A stretch of 64,000 bases of DNA from Orrella daihaiensis. GTDB lineage: Bacteria > Pseudomonadota > Gammaproteobacteria > Burkholderiales > Burkholderiaceae_B. Below are positions 1 to 9,652 of the stretch, piece after piece (positions within the stretch are counted from its first letter, which is position 1; every line of letters starts with the position of its first letter). The DNA is taken from contig NZ_CP063982.1 in NCBI RefSeq assembly GCF_022811525.1, positions 2,232,001-2,296,000 on the forward strand, written 5' to 3'. The position numbers and the translations under genes are program-made. The notes beneath the pieces were generated by a model. The model searched no databases and was not told where the DNA came from. It saw only the letters and a list, made by a program, of their open reading frames with translations.

Positions 1-918
1 ATCACGCTCGGCATTCAAACGTGGATTGTTTTCCAGCGAGGAACGATTCTGCGACACACGCTGAGCATCGGCGCGCCAATTCGATACTTGCGATCGGTTG
101 TTATTGACCCAGTTGTTCACGGTGTTTCGGTTGAAGTTATTGAACGTATTGTTATTAATCGTGATTGAACCGCTACCCCAGTGACAACCGCCCCAAAGAG
201 CAGCACCCACAGCCATGCCGACACCGAACGACAGCATTGCAGTGCCGGCGACGTACCCAGGTGGGTAGTAAGAAACTGGCGGGTAGGCAGGGTAAGGCCA
301 GCCGCCATAGACCACGGTTGGGTTATAGGTCGGCACATAGACAACCTGGGGGTTGGCGGGCTGAATCACAACGGTGGAATTAGCGCCACTGCCCTGGGTT
401 GACACCGTCTGTTCGGGTGTGGATTTCAGTGCACCACTAGCTTGTGCTTTTTTACGCAAATCCTGTATGGCATTCATCACTTCTTTTTGCTGCGCTAGAA
501 CCGCATTGCCAAGTTGTTGCGTCCAACTTAGCTGCGAGCCCATCATCCCCAACACAGCCGGAAATGACACTAATGATTTGACCGAAGCATCCCAGGTTTG
601 CTGCTTGAGGGCTGCGTTTAGAGCACTGCCTTTAAGCTGTTGATTAGATTTTTGCCAGTCATACGCTTGGCCAACCTCCAGTGGATAGGTCGCTGCCATC
701 AGGATTTGAGCTACCAAGGGATCCGGGTACAGCGCAATGGGCGCCACCAGAGAAGCTAATTGCGCCTGACTTAACTGTTGGCCACTGGGCTGTGACACTG
801 ATTGTGCAAAAACTTGCGCGGCCGTGTTTGGCAATAGCGTTGGCAGAACAAGTGTCGCAGAAACAGCCAAAGCAATGAGCTTGACCGAGGGAATAAAAGA
901 TCCAGAAGGTAAGCTCAT
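1..918 (-). CDS. DUF3300 family secreted protein (partial, C-terminus beyond the window)
   Basis: An open frame reads leftward from an ATG at 918 and leaves the window with no stop, giving 306 residues. The first 40 or so residues are hydrophobic and look like a signal peptide. Next comes a conserved block containing QLASLVAPIALYPDPLVAQIL and YPLEVGQAYDWQ, which is typical of DUF3300. A Pro/Tyr-rich linker (VVYVPTYNPTVVYGGWPYPAYPP) follows, then a glycine/alanine hydrophobic stretch and an Asn-rich tail (NNNTFNNFNRNTVNNW). Molecular function of the family is not established; an envelope location is inferred from the signal sequence. The gene is divergent from kup. Family call is from recognition of the motif block. 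Confidence 0.85.
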   Translation of the reverse strand, partial: MSLPSGSFIPSVKLIALAVSATLVLPTLLPNTAAQVFAQSVSQPSGQQLSQAQLASLVAPIALYPDPLVAQILMAATYPLEVGQAYDWQKSNQQLKGSALNAALKQQTWDASVKSLVSFPAVLGMMGSQLSWTQQLGNAVLAQQKEVMNAIQDLRKKAQASGALKSTPEQTVSTQGSGANSTVVIQPANPQVVYVPTYNPTVVYGGWPYPAYPPVSYYPPGYVAGTAMLSFGVGMAVGAALWGGCHWGSGSITINNNTFNNFNRNTVNNWVNNNRSQVSNWRADAQRVSQNRSSLENNPRLNAERD

Positions 919-1219
919 AAAAGAAGCTCCGACACTTTGTGATTGCCGGATTCTATACGAGACGCTCAAACAAAGCGACGGAAATTTTTACTGCTTTATT
1001 TTGCACCGCAACAGTGCAAACAATGGTCGCTGAAATGATGACGCTTATGGCCCGTCATAGGGGACGTCATCGTAGCAACTCACTATTTGGGGGTTGAGGC
1101 TTGCAGCATTCTTGATGCATCACGCGAGGAAATAAACCCCATAATCAAATAAACACTCGCTTAGGTTAAAGTCAATAAAAATTTGATTAAGACCTTATAC
1201 AAACAAAAGGAACCCGGTT
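919..1219. other. Divergent intergenic region between the DUF3300 gene and kup
   Basis: About 300 bp without a gene. It must hold the promoters of both divergent genes. A dyad GATGACG (1037-1043) ... CGTCATC (1065-1071), with another CGTCAT at 1053-1058, could be an operator or hairpin. The stretch just before kup is very AT-rich. No riboswitch or small RNA is recognised. Confidence 0.5.
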
Positions 1220-3088
1220 TTGAAAACCACTCAGAAGCCTGCCGCCTTAGGGCTTGTACTCGGAGCCCTAGGCGTGGTGTTTGGCGACATCGGTACAAGC
1301 CCACTGTACGCCTTCGAAGCGGTATTTTCCGATGCCTTACACCCTGTTTCGGTTACGCCCGAGAATATTTACGGTGTGCTGTCGCTGTTTGTTTGGTCAT
1401 TGATCATCATTGTTACCCTGAAGTATGTGTTCTTTATCATGCGCTTTGACAACGATGGTGAAGGCGGCATTGTGGCCCTGATGACGCTGCTATTGGGCAA
1501 AGCGACCCGCACCAGCGCATTAAGGCGGTGGTTTTTGCCACTCGGCCTCATCGGGGCTGCTCTCTTTTATGGTGACGGTATCATCACGCCCGCCATCTCG
1601 GTTGTATCGGCCGTGGAAGGTCTTGAGACCATTTCGCCGCAACTTAGTCCGTATGTAGTGCCAGTCTCCCTTGTGATTCTCAGCGCACTTTTCTTGTTTC
1701 AAAGGCAAGGTACAGAAAGAATCGCTAAGCTTTTTGGGCCAACCATGCTGATATGGTTTGTGGTCCTTGCGCTTTTAGGGATTAAAGCCATTGCCGGCAA
1801 TCCAGAGATCTTGCGCGCCATCAACCCAATCTACGCACTTGAGTTTATCCAAACACAAGCTCTTTTAAGTTTTTTCGTTCTGGGTGCGGTGGTGCTTTGC
1901 CTCACGGGTGCTGAGGCGCTGTACGCGGATATGGGACATTTTGGAGCACACCCAATCAGGCGTGCCTGGATTCGGATTGCGTTTCCGGCCCTGCTGCTGA
2001 ATTATCTCGGGCAAGGCGCACTAGTATTGCAATCTCCAGATCACATTCACAACACATTTTTCCGAATGGCACCCGACTGGGCATTGCATGGTCTTGTGGT
2101 GCTTGCCACACTGGCCACCATCGTGGCATCTCAGGCGGTGATTTCCGGCGTGTATTCCATGACTCAGCAGCTCATCCAGCTCAGGGTTGTGCCTCGCATG
2201 CGCATCGTGCACACCTCCACCCAAAATTCCGGACAAATCTACATGCCCGCAGTGAACTGGATGATGCTTGGACTAGTCATCACACTGGTTTTGTATTTTC
2301 AGTCGTCCAACGCCATGGGCGCAGCCTACGGCATTGCTGTGACCGGGACCATGTTAATTACTGATTTTTTTGCCATTGCAGCGGTGATCAAATTAAAGCG
2401 CTGGCACTGGGGCATCGCACTTCTTGGTGCACTGCCGTTTATGGTGATTGACGGACTTTTCTTTAGTGCTAACGCATTAAAGTTTATCGATGGCGGCTGG
2501 TTCCCGGTTGGATTCTCCGTGTTGATCTTACTAATCATGACAACATGGATGCGAGGAGTACAGGCCATACTGTCGCATGAACAAAGACACAGTCAGTTGC
2601 TGGCTGAGTTTGTACAAAAACTGCAGACCATACAACCATACAGAAGCAAAGGCACGGCGGTTTGCCTGACAAGTGACGATCAAGTCGCCCCCATGGCTCT
2701 GGTTCTCATGGGTGAGCGACTGCATGCTGTGCCGGAGAAGGTTATTTGCTTACATGTCGTTATCGAGGAAGTGCCCAGGGTGACACCGTCACATCGTCAA
2801 ACACTTAAAGACATGGGACAAGGCATTTACCTCTTAATATTGAAATACGGCTATGGTGACCAGATTAATCTTCCGGCGCAACTCGAACATTTATTTCCAC
2901 AGGATGATCCAACCAATCGTTATGGATATCTGATCAATCGCTGGTCCGTGGATTTCGAACCCGGCGGTTGGGCTCTATGGCGCAAGAAGCTGTTTGCGTT
3001 GCTTCTTAGAAACGCCACACCTCAATCTCGTATGTTTGAAATGCCGCCAGATCGTGTCATTGAGATGGGGTCACGATTAATACTGTGA
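1220..3088 (+). CDS. kup: Kup-type low-affinity potassium uptake protein
   Basis: 622 residues, the usual length for Kup/HAK/KUP proteins, which import K+ by proton symport across the inner membrane. The family signature GDIGTSPLYAF is at residues 22-32. The first ~430 residues are a series of about 12 hydrophobic segments and the last ~190 are a cytoplasmic domain. The start is a TTG at 1220 preceded by AAAGG at 1206-1210; no in-frame ATG lies close enough to keep the signature region. The gene stands alone, divergent from DUF3300. The next gene is a Kef-type antiporter, so two K+-related transporters lie side by side, but a 285 bp gap separates them and they are probably transcribed separately. 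Confidence 0.95.
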   Translation: MKTTQKPAALGLVLGALGVVFGDIGTSPLYAFEAVFSDALHPVSVTPENIYGVLSLFVWSLIIIVTLKYVFFIMRFDNDGEGGIVALMTLLLGKATRTSALRRWFLPLGLIGAALFYGDGIITPAISVVSAVEGLETISPQLSPYVVPVSLVILSALFLFQRQGTERIAKLFGPTMLIWFVVLALLGIKAIAGNPEILRAINPIYALEFIQTQALLSFFVLGAVVLCLTGAEALYADMGHFGAHPIRRAWIRIAFPALLLNYLGQGALVLQSPDHIHNTFFRMAPDWALHGLVVLATLATIVASQAVISGVYSMTQQLIQLRVVPRMRIVHTSTQNSGQIYMPAVNWMMLGLVITLVLYFQSSNAMGAAYGIAVTGTMLITDFFAIAAVIKLKRWHWGIALLGALPFMVIDGLFFSANALKFIDGGWFPVGFSVLILLIMTTWMRGVQAILSHEQRHSQLLAEFVQKLQTIQPYRSKGTAVCLTSDDQVAPMALVLMGERLHAVPEKVICLHVVIEEVPRVTPSHRQTLKDMGQGIYLLILKYGYGDQINLPAQLEHLFPQDDPTNRYGYLINRWSVDFEPGGWALWRKKLFALLLRNATPQSRMFEMPPDRVIEMGSRLIL

Positions 3089-3373
3089 ACCTTACGCCTG
3101 CAAAAGTCGTGTCTAGTCGGCACGGCGCACAACCGAGTCAATCAAGCGTCGATGTTGATGCCTCCCCATTCGAAAATTACGGCTGAATCCAACAAAGACT
3201 TTGTGTGTGGCGTCATATCCGCGGTTGATACAAATCAAGCACCGCTGCGTTGGACGAACTAATTCGTACAAATACTTACCGCAACCTGCTAGATGTTGGA
3301 AAATGATGCATGAGCAGTCAAATAGAACGGCTAGATGATTTGAACCAATGATGCACAAGGTGGAGAAGGACAC

Positions 3374-4960
3374 ATGCTCGTTACCCTGGTTGGGTTCGCT
3401 TTTTTCTTCGGAGTACTGATTAGCCGGTTTGGCTTGCCACCCATGATTGGGTTTCTCGTGGCCGGCTTTGCCTATAACCTTGCCGGTCTCGAGCACCCAG
3501 ATGGTCTGCAGCTGATTGCTGACTTGGGTGTGACCTTACTGCTTTTCACGATCGGACTCAAACTCAATCTCAAAGACTTCGCAACAGCTGAGATTTGGGG
3601 CACTTCCCTAGCGCACATCGCCTCTTCAACATTATTTTTTGCCGTTGTGATTTGGCTCGCCAAAACGCTTTTGCCAATTCCATTATTTGATCTTTCTTGG
3701 CTTGCCATTTGGGGACTCGCCTTTGCCCTATCGTTCTCCAGTACGGTCTATGCAGTCAAAGTGTTGCAGGATAAAGGTGACTTGGCAGCTTTCTACGGCA
3801 AAGTCGCAATTGGCATTTTAATCATGCAGGATATATTCGCTGTTGTCTTTCTGGCAATCAGCGAAGGCAAGTACCCTACCGTCTGGGCACTTTCCGTTTT
3901 TCTACTATTTGTGCCTATTGTTCGTAAGCTGATCTATAAACTGTTGGATTCAGCCGGGCATGGTGAACTACTGGTTTTGAGTGGCCTGTTTTTTGCATTG
4001 GCGGCAGGATATGAGTTTTTCTATGCTGTCGGGCTCAAGGGCGACCTTGGTGCGTTGGTGCTCGGTGTTGTCATAGCCAACCATCCGAAGGCTGCAGAGT
4101 TGTCGAAGTCTTTATTCAGCTTGAAAGAGCTGATGTTGGTTGGTTTCTTCCTTTCAGTAGGCATGCAAGGTTTACCCACTTGGCCAATCGTTCTAACGGC
4201 AGTCGCTCTGGTGATGTTGCTCCCATTTAAAACTTTTCTCTACTACGCCATCATGACCCGTTTTGGCTTAAGGGCCAGAACCTCATTATTTACCTCACTG
4301 AGTCTGGCCAATTTTTCGGAATTCGGGTTGATTGTGGCTGCACTAGGCGCCACACAAGGCTGGATCTCGGTCGATTGGTTAATCGTCGTCGCCATTGCAG
4401 TGAGCATCAGCTTTGCCTTCGCCTCGCCGTTTAGCCTCAAGTCCGAATCAGCGTATCAGAAACTAAAACAGTTCTGGGACCGTTTCCAACTAGGCACCCT
4501 AAACCCAAAAGACCAAGTATTAAACACCGGAGATGCAAAAGTGCTAATACTTGGCATGGGTCGTGTTGGAACTGGTGCTTACGATGAGCTTCAAGCCGTA
4601 TGGCCAGATCAGATTCTGGGCATTGAACATAACTCGGAAAAAGTAGACGCGCTGATACAAGCGGGCCGTCAAGTTAAGGTGGGTGATGCCACTGATACCG
4701 ATTTTTGGAACATGATCAAAACAGACAACTCCAAAGATTTAATCGTATTAGCTATGCCGAACCACAACAGCAATGTGTATGCAGCACAGCAGATTCGCAG
4801 TGCGGAACTGGCATGCAAAGTGGTGGCGATTGCTAAATTCTCGGAAGAGGTTCAAGAGCTAGCTGCGCTTGATGTGCCGTCATTCAACATGTACTCGGAG
4901 GCTGGGTCAGGATTGGCTAGGCATGCTTTGTTAGCATTCAAAGCCCAGGCACCTGACTAA
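3374..4960 (+). CDS. Kef-type monovalent cation:proton antiporter with NAD-binding domain
   Basis: 528 residues. The N-terminal ~350 residues are a CPA2-type sodium/proton exchanger domain with about 12 membrane segments, starting MLVTLVGFAFFFGVLISRFGLPPMIGFLVAGF. A TrkA-N/RCK-type Rossmann domain follows, with the nucleotide loop GMGRVG at residues 394-399. It is shorter than KefB/KefC of enterics (about 600) because nothing follows the TrkA-N domain. The probable role is K+ or Na+ efflux in exchange for protons, gated by a nucleotide or thiol ligand; the actual ion is not decided by sequence. The ATG at 3374 is preceded by GGTGGAGAAGGA, a good ribosome binding site. It is convergent with tcuB. 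Confidence 0.85.
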   Translation: MLVTLVGFAFFFGVLISRFGLPPMIGFLVAGFAYNLAGLEHPDGLQLIADLGVTLLLFTIGLKLNLKDFATAEIWGTSLAHIASSTLFFAVVIWLAKTLLPIPLFDLSWLAIWGLAFALSFSSTVYAVKVLQDKGDLAAFYGKVAIGILIMQDIFAVVFLAISEGKYPTVWALSVFLLFVPIVRKLIYKLLDSAGHGELLVLSGLFFALAAGYEFFYAVGLKGDLGALVLGVVIANHPKAAELSKSLFSLKELMLVGFFLSVGMQGLPTWPIVLTAVALVMLLPFKTFLYYAIMTRFGLRARTSLFTSLSLANFSEFGLIVAALGATQGWISVDWLIVVAIAVSISFAFASPFSLKSESAYQKLKQFWDRFQLGTLNPKDQVLNTGDAKVLILGMGRVGTGAYDELQAVWPDQILGIEHNSEKVDALIQAGRQVKVGDATDTDFWNMIKTDNSKDLIVLAMPNHNSNVYAAQQIRSAELACKVVAIAKFSEEVQELAALDVPSFNMYSEAGSGLARHALLAFKAQAPD

Positions 4961-5027
4961 GATCAGGCTCCTCACCTTGGCACTACACGAGATCTCTTTC
5001 GTTTAGCCCAACCGATCTAAGTTGTGA

Positions 5028-6182
5028 TCAATCAGACAGCCCGGCACGATTAGGTTGACGCTTTTCGATTGCCCATTTCAACAGTGCTGCGCTGCGATAC
5101 ACACCGTGTGCAAACTTGCTGTATGGCAGCGTTACAAAAAACGCCATAACAAACCCAAGGTGAATTGCAAGCAACAAGGCCATCGCAGAGGTGTCTCGCC
5201 ACACCATCAATGCCAAACCAGTCAAACTCACCCAGAACAATAGTGCAATAAAGCCTCTATCCATGGATTTCTGGTCAGGATCTCCATGCAACGGCGAGCG
5301 CCGTGCATTCAACCAAAAGAGTCCTGCAGGCCCAATTAACAGGCCGATACCGCCCACAGTGCCCAATATCACTGGCAGACTCGTATAAGGGTATGGCGCC
5401 TGCCAATCGAACACGTAGTGATAAATGGTAGCCACCGAAGTGGATGCGAAACACAGCATGAAACCGTAGAAAGTCAAATGGTGAAACAACCGCCTGCGTT
5501 GAGTAAAACGATCATCCTCGTCGTTACACCCCAGACCATGACCACCATCTAGATACTTAAGTTTCAAGGCATCGTGCGCGGCCTCCGCCACAGCCTCACC
5601 GGTAGCACGGCCTGGCGTGATGTCACGCCAAAATCGCCTCACACCGATCGCCAATGCGAGCACTGCCAACAAAAACACCGAGCCAAACATAATGACCAAG
5701 GTGTTGTGGGGAAAAACAGCATAAAAGTCCCCAGCCAGCGGTTCATGCCAAAGCGTGCCTTGCATCGCAAGTGCCAAAATTAAAAACAAGATTAATCCAA
5801 GGGCGGTCGCAACCGACAATGTTAATCCGTTGCGCTCGTAGAGCTTGCCGAACGGTCTTGGCCATGCGTACTCAGTGTAAGTTTGCTTTCTAACCTTGGC
5901 CATTGCTCGAGGCACGTTCACACCAAAGTCATGCGGTGGTGCGTATTGACAAGCGTGCAAACAGGCACCGCAGTTGTGGCAGAGGTTTGCGAGATAATTC
6001 AAGTCTGCTTTGTTATCAAACGCCAAGCGTCGCGTCATGGCAGGAAACATGGCGCAGAACCCTTCGCAATAGCGGCAGGCATTACAAATTTGCATCACCC
6101 GAGCCACTTCCTGCTCATCATCTGTAAGCGGACTGCGATGCCACTCAATAGCCTGTTCAGTAACCTGCTCAAGCGCTTGCAT
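5028..6182 (-). CDS. tcuB: Tricarballylate utilization 4Fe-4S membrane protein TcuB
   Basis: 384 residues. Two 4Fe-4S cysteine sets are visible near the N-terminus: C33-C36-C39-C43 and C68-C71-C74-C78. The rest is a membrane domain with about six hydrophobic segments. TcuB re-oxidises the flavin of TcuA and passes electrons to the respiratory chain. The coding sequence overlaps the end of tcuA by 14 bp, so the two are translationally coupled. It is the last gene of the leftward dctP-dctQ-dctM-tcuA-tcuB operon. The name rests on the domain order and the tcuA neighbour; related CitB/TcuB proteins also work with other tricarboxylate dehydrogenases. Confidence 0.88.
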   Translation of the reverse strand: MQALEQVTEQAIEWHRSPLTDDEQEVARVMQICNACRYCEGFCAMFPAMTRRLAFDNKADLNYLANLCHNCGACLHACQYAPPHDFGVNVPRAMAKVRKQTYTEYAWPRPFGKLYERNGLTLSVATALGLILFLILALAMQGTLWHEPLAGDFYAVFPHNTLVIMFGSVFLLAVLALAIGVRRFWRDITPGRATGEAVAEAAHDALKLKYLDGGHGLGCNDEDDRFTQRRRLFHHLTFYGFMLCFASTSVATIYHYVFDWQAPYPYTSLPVILGTVGGIGLLIGPAGLFWLNARRSPLHGDPDQKSMDRGFIALLFWVSLTGLALMVWRDTSAMALLLAIHLGFVMAFFVTLPYSKFAHGVYRSAALLKWAIEKRQPNRAGLSD

Positions 6183-7581
6183 TTGCCTCTTCCTGTATTA
6201 ACTGATTGGCAGCTAGGGCCGCTTCGCGACCTGCAATACGACCAAATACCGTACCAATCGACATTCCAACACCAGCTGTGTATCCCTTACCTAAAACATT
6301 GCCCGCATTAATTTCACCTGCAGCATACAGGTTGGGACTACGCACACCATTAAAGAACACACTGGCCCGAGCATCCGTCTTTAGCCCCAGATACGTGAAG
6401 GTCACGCCTGGCCGCACTGCATAGGCATAAAAAGGTGGCTTGTCCAAAGGCAACGCCCAGTGCGTCTTGGCTGGCGTAATGCCTGCCGTGTGACAATCGT
6501 CTAGCACGGTATGATCAAAATGACCGGGCTGACAGGCCTGATTGAAGTCATGCACTGTTTTAACCAGGGTTGACACATCAAGCCCGATTTTTTGTGCGAG
6601 CTCCTCAATTGTCTGCGCCTGTGTGCCCTCAAATACCGGTGGCATAAAACGTCCCACGGCCTTTGAATCAATAATCGAGTAAGCCAATTGACCAGGTTGT
6701 TGGGCAACCAGACGTCCCCAAATGGCATAACGCTTTGGCCAGAAATCTTCGCCCTCGTCATAGAAGCGCTCAGCTTGCGTATTGACCACGATACCCAGCG
6801 AGACACAATCGATTCGGGTGCAAATACCACCGTCATACAACGGCGCGCGCGCATCGATCGCCACACAGTGTGATTGCGAAGGGTCACCGATGATGTCGGC
6901 ACCCGCATCCATCATGCACTTGAGCACAGTGCCCATGTTGTAGCGAGTACCGCGAATCAAGAAATTGTCTGCAGGCCACTCCCCCTGCTCGTTTTGCCCC
7001 CAGGCCTGCCTTAGCCATTCGCGGTTTGACTCAAAGCCGCCAGCGGCCAAAACGCAACTCTTGGCTTCAAACCGCTGCTCACCTGAGCGCACTGCAACAA
7101 ACCGGACACCGTCAAACTCCACCGCGTCCACCGGTGTCTCATAACGTATGTCTACCCCAAGGTTTTCCGCACTGCGATAGTATGCATTGACCAGAGCTTT
7201 ACCACCGCCCATAAAAAACGCATTGGTACGGGCGACGTGCAATGCACCTGACAGTGGCGGTTGAAACCGCACCCCATGCTTTTGCATCCAGCCCCGGCAG
7301 CGCGATGACTCACGAATCACCATCCGAGCCAGTGCCTCATCGGTCAAACCGCCAGTGACCTTGAGCAAGTCCTGCCAATACTCCTCTTCAGGATATGCGT
7401 CTACCAACACATCCTGCGGACCATCATGCATACACCTCAGGTTGCGCGTATGCTGCGAATTACCGCCTCGCCAAGCTTTAGGAGAGGCTTCAAGCATCAG
7501 AACCGATGCACCTGCTTCACGCGCAGTGAGCGCCGCACACAGTGCGGCATTTCCACCACCGACGACAACCACGTCCCACAT
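6169..7581 (-). CDS. tcuA: FAD-dependent tricarballylate dehydrogenase TcuA
   Basis: 470 residues. The N-terminus MWDVVVVGGGNAALCAALTAREAG is an FAD-binding Rossmann fold with GGGNAA at 8-13. The rest matches the flavoprotein family of fumarate reductase and tricarballylate dehydrogenase, including HTRNLRCMHDG near residue 45 and a C-terminal FAD-contact block with AAGEINAGNVLGKGYTAG. In the known Tcu system TcuA oxidises tricarballylate to cis-aconitate, which then enters the TCA cycle. Upstream genes encode a TRAP transporter rather than the MFS permease TcuC, so the substrate may be tricarballylate or a related tricarboxylate. No LysR-type tcuR is adjacent. Confidence 0.88.
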   Translation of the reverse strand: MWDVVVVGGGNAALCAALTAREAGASVLMLEASPKAWRGGNSQHTRNLRCMHDGPQDVLVDAYPEEEYWQDLLKVTGGLTDEALARMVIRESSRCRGWMQKHGVRFQPPLSGALHVARTNAFFMGGGKALVNAYYRSAENLGVDIRYETPVDAVEFDGVRFVAVRSGEQRFEAKSCVLAAGGFESNREWLRQAWGQNEQGEWPADNFLIRGTRYNMGTVLKCMMDAGADIIGDPSQSHCVAIDARAPLYDGGICTRIDCVSLGIVVNTQAERFYDEGEDFWPKRYAIWGRLVAQQPGQLAYSIIDSKAVGRFMPPVFEGTQAQTIEELAQKIGLDVSTLVKTVHDFNQACQPGHFDHTVLDDCHTAGITPAKTHWALPLDKPPFYAYAVRPGVTFTYLGLKTDARASVFFNGVRSPNLYAAGEINAGNVLGKGYTAGVGMSIGTVFGRIAGREAALAANQLIQEEANASA

Positions 7582-7627
7582 GTCTACCGCCTCACTTGTT
7601 TGACTTCATCTGCTTTGGGCTACAGAT

Positions 7628-8932
7628 CTAGCCGCCCATCATGAGACTGGGCAACCAAGTGACGATTTCTGGGAAAGCCAGCAACAATGCAATCGTTGCT
7701 ACGTCAGCCACAAAGAACGGACCCACTCCCTTGAATACAGTACTTAGTGGTATGTCCGGCCTGACTCCATTCACCACAAAACAGTTCAAGCCAATTGGCG
7801 GTGTAATCAAACAAATCTCGGCCATCTTGACCACGATAATGCCAAACCAAATCGGATCATATCCAAGACCAATAACAGCCGGGTAGACCACAGGCAGGGT
7901 CAACAGCAGCATGCCAATGGCATCCATGAACATGCCCAAAACAGCGTAGAAGAGCAGGATACCGATAATGATGTAGATGGGCTCATAGGGGAGATCGACC
8001 ACCCACTTGGCGAATGCATCTGGCAGTCCCGCAAAACCCAAGAAACGCACGAAGACCAAGACACCCCAAATAATTGAGAAGATCATCACGGAGAGTTTGG
8101 CCGTCTCCATCAACGCATCTTTCAGGTTGTTGTACTTCATGCCTTTGATCAGGGCCATCACAAACACAACCGCGGCACCCAAAGCTCCGGCTTCAGTTGG
8201 GGTTGCCCAACCCTCGTACATAGCCGTAAAAATGATCATGATGACCAGGAAGATGGGGAACGTACCAGGCAGCGACTTCATGCGCTCGCCCCATGTAAAC
8301 CCTTTAATCGGCTTGCCAAGATCTGGCCAAATTGCTGCCATCCCTACAATCAAAAGCACGTAGATGAGAGCCGACACAATGCCTGGTAAAAATCCTGCCA
8401 CCAGCAAAGCTCCGACCGACTCTTCGACAATAATGGCGTAAATCACCAAAATGGCACTAGGCGGAATTAGCGTCGCCAGAGTTCCGCCAGCCGCCACAAC
8501 CCCGGCTGCTAGTTGCCGGCTGTAGCCGTACTTCAACATGTCAGGGATAGCCACTCGCGCAAACACTGCCGCCGTTGCCGTACTGGCGCCTGAAACTGCA
8601 GCGAACCCTGTGGCAGCCATGACCGTCGCAACCGCAAGGCCACCCGGCAACCATCCCAACCATTTACGCCCGGCATCAAACAAGGCTTCGGTAATGCCTG
8701 CGTGGAAAGCCAGGAAACCGATCAAGATAAACATCGGCAACACACTAAGCGTGTAAGTCACGGCTTTGGAGTGAGGAATCGTCCCAACCATCCCAAGCCC
8801 AGACTCCCAGCCAATGATCGCCACAAGTCCGACAGTCCCGACCAAGGCGGCTGCAAAAAACACCCGCATGCCCATGAACACCAGTACGATCAGTGATACG
8901 ACACCGATGATTCCAATATCAAAGCTGCTCAT
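7628..8932 (-). CDS. dctM: TRAP transporter large permease (DctM type)
   Basis: 434 residues, the normal size for the 12-helix DctM subunit that forms the translocation path of tripartite ATP-independent periplasmic transporters. It is hydrophobic throughout, with typical motifs such as AFHAGITEALFDAGRKWLGWLPGGLAVATV and GASTATAAVFARVAIPDMLKYGY. It overlaps the preceding dctQ by 4 bp (ATGA), so the two are coupled. The solute is inferred from the neighbouring tcuAB to be a tricarboxylate; sequence alone does not prove this. Confidence 0.93.
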   Translation of the reverse strand: MSSFDIGIIGVVSLIVLVFMGMRVFFAAALVGTVGLVAIIGWESGLGMVGTIPHSKAVTYTLSVLPMFILIGFLAFHAGITEALFDAGRKWLGWLPGGLAVATVMAATGFAAVSGASTATAAVFARVAIPDMLKYGYSRQLAAGVVAAGGTLATLIPPSAILVIYAIIVEESVGALLVAGFLPGIVSALIYVLLIVGMAAIWPDLGKPIKGFTWGERMKSLPGTFPIFLVIMIIFTAMYEGWATPTEAGALGAAVVFVMALIKGMKYNNLKDALMETAKLSVMIFSIIWGVLVFVRFLGFAGLPDAFAKWVVDLPYEPIYIIIGILLFYAVLGMFMDAIGMLLLTLPVVYPAVIGLGYDPIWFGIIVVKMAEICLITPPIGLNCFVVNGVRPDIPLSTVFKGVGPFFVADVATIALLLAFPEIVTWLPSLMMGG

Positions 8933-9552
8933 GACCGGCTCCCCCCTGCTGCATCTTCAATTTCTTTTTCAGCGATGTCTTTTTCTGTGAGGATGAGTGG
9001 AACCGCCACAGGCGCTGAATCAGGGTGAATCACCAATCTGCCGTAACCGATCGATTGCACAATCAGACGAAGCAATAGAATGGCAAATGAAATCGGCACC
9101 ACGATTTTCGAGGGCCAGGTTGGAATCTCCATATCGATTGTGCTGTCACCGAACTGATAAGCGCGCAGAAAGTGAGTCCAGCCGAAATAAATCAATATCA
9201 ACACCAAAAAGATCGGCGCAGTCGTCGTGACAAACTCCAAAATCCAGCGCGCTCTGCCGTGAGCCATCCGCACAAAAAGATCCATGCGTACATGACCGCC
9301 CAGACGCTGACAATACGCCACCGCCAGAAACGCAAACGTCACCATCGACAACTCAACAAAATCGATGTAGCCCGGTAATGGCATGTTGAATAACTGTCGG
9401 CCAAGGACTTGTGTGATGCCGAGCAACATAAGAAAAAAGATGCAGATGGCTGCCAATATTGCAGCGGCATCCTCAATTTTGGAGAGCCATTTATCGGCGA
9501 ATACCAAACCGGCCGGCGCATCAGCCGGTATCGGGGGCGTGTGTGTTTGCAT
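8929..9552 (-). CDS. dctQ: TRAP transporter small permease (DctQ type)
   Basis: 207 residues with four hydrophobic segments, the pattern of the small membrane subunit of TRAP transporters. Residues 1-30 are hydrophilic and begin MQTHTPPIPADAPAGLVFADKWLSKIEDAAA. The start ATG at 9552 has no obvious Shine-Dalgarno sequence and lies 21 nt after a large intercistronic hairpin (9574-9616), which suggests that the permease genes are expressed at a lower level than dctP. It is coupled to dctM by a 4 bp overlap. Confidence 0.9.
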   Translation of the reverse strand: MQTHTPPIPADAPAGLVFADKWLSKIEDAAAILAAICIFFLMLLGITQVLGRQLFNMPLPGYIDFVELSMVTFAFLAVAYCQRLGGHVRMDLFVRMAHGRARWILEFVTTTAPIFLVLILIYFGWTHFLRAYQFGDSTIDMEIPTWPSKIVVPISFAILLLRLIVQSIGYGRLVIHPDSAPVAVPLILTEKDIAEKEIEDAAGGSRS

Positions 9553-9573
9553 AATGTTTGCTGCTTATTTTTG

Positions 9574-9616
9574 ATGCAAACAAACCGAAGGGCTAACCCT
9601 TACGGTTTGTTTGCAT
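9574..9616 (-). other. Intercistronic hairpin between dctP and dctQ
   Basis: A long inverted repeat: arms ATGCAAACAAACCG (9574-9587) and its exact complement (9603-9616). Inside them AAGGG/CCCTT extends the stem to about 19 bp with one bulged A and a CTAA loop. No run of T follows on the transcribed strand, so it is not a classical terminator. It sits directly after the binding-protein gene. Such structures often stabilise the mRNA of the upstream gene; that role is inferred here. Confidence 0.75.
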
Positions 9617-9652
9617 TCTTAGGTTTTATAACGATCTATCAGTCACTACTGC

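Noticed and set aside
165..643. Plus-strand ORFs inside the first kilobase
   Set aside because: They are antisense shadows of the DUF3300 gene, which has a signal peptide and family motifs on the minus strand.
3289..3360. Imperfect tandem similarity (CTAGATG ... AATGATGCA twice, period 42 bp) before the Kef-type gene
   Set aside because: Only short words match; could be chance, and no function can be attached.
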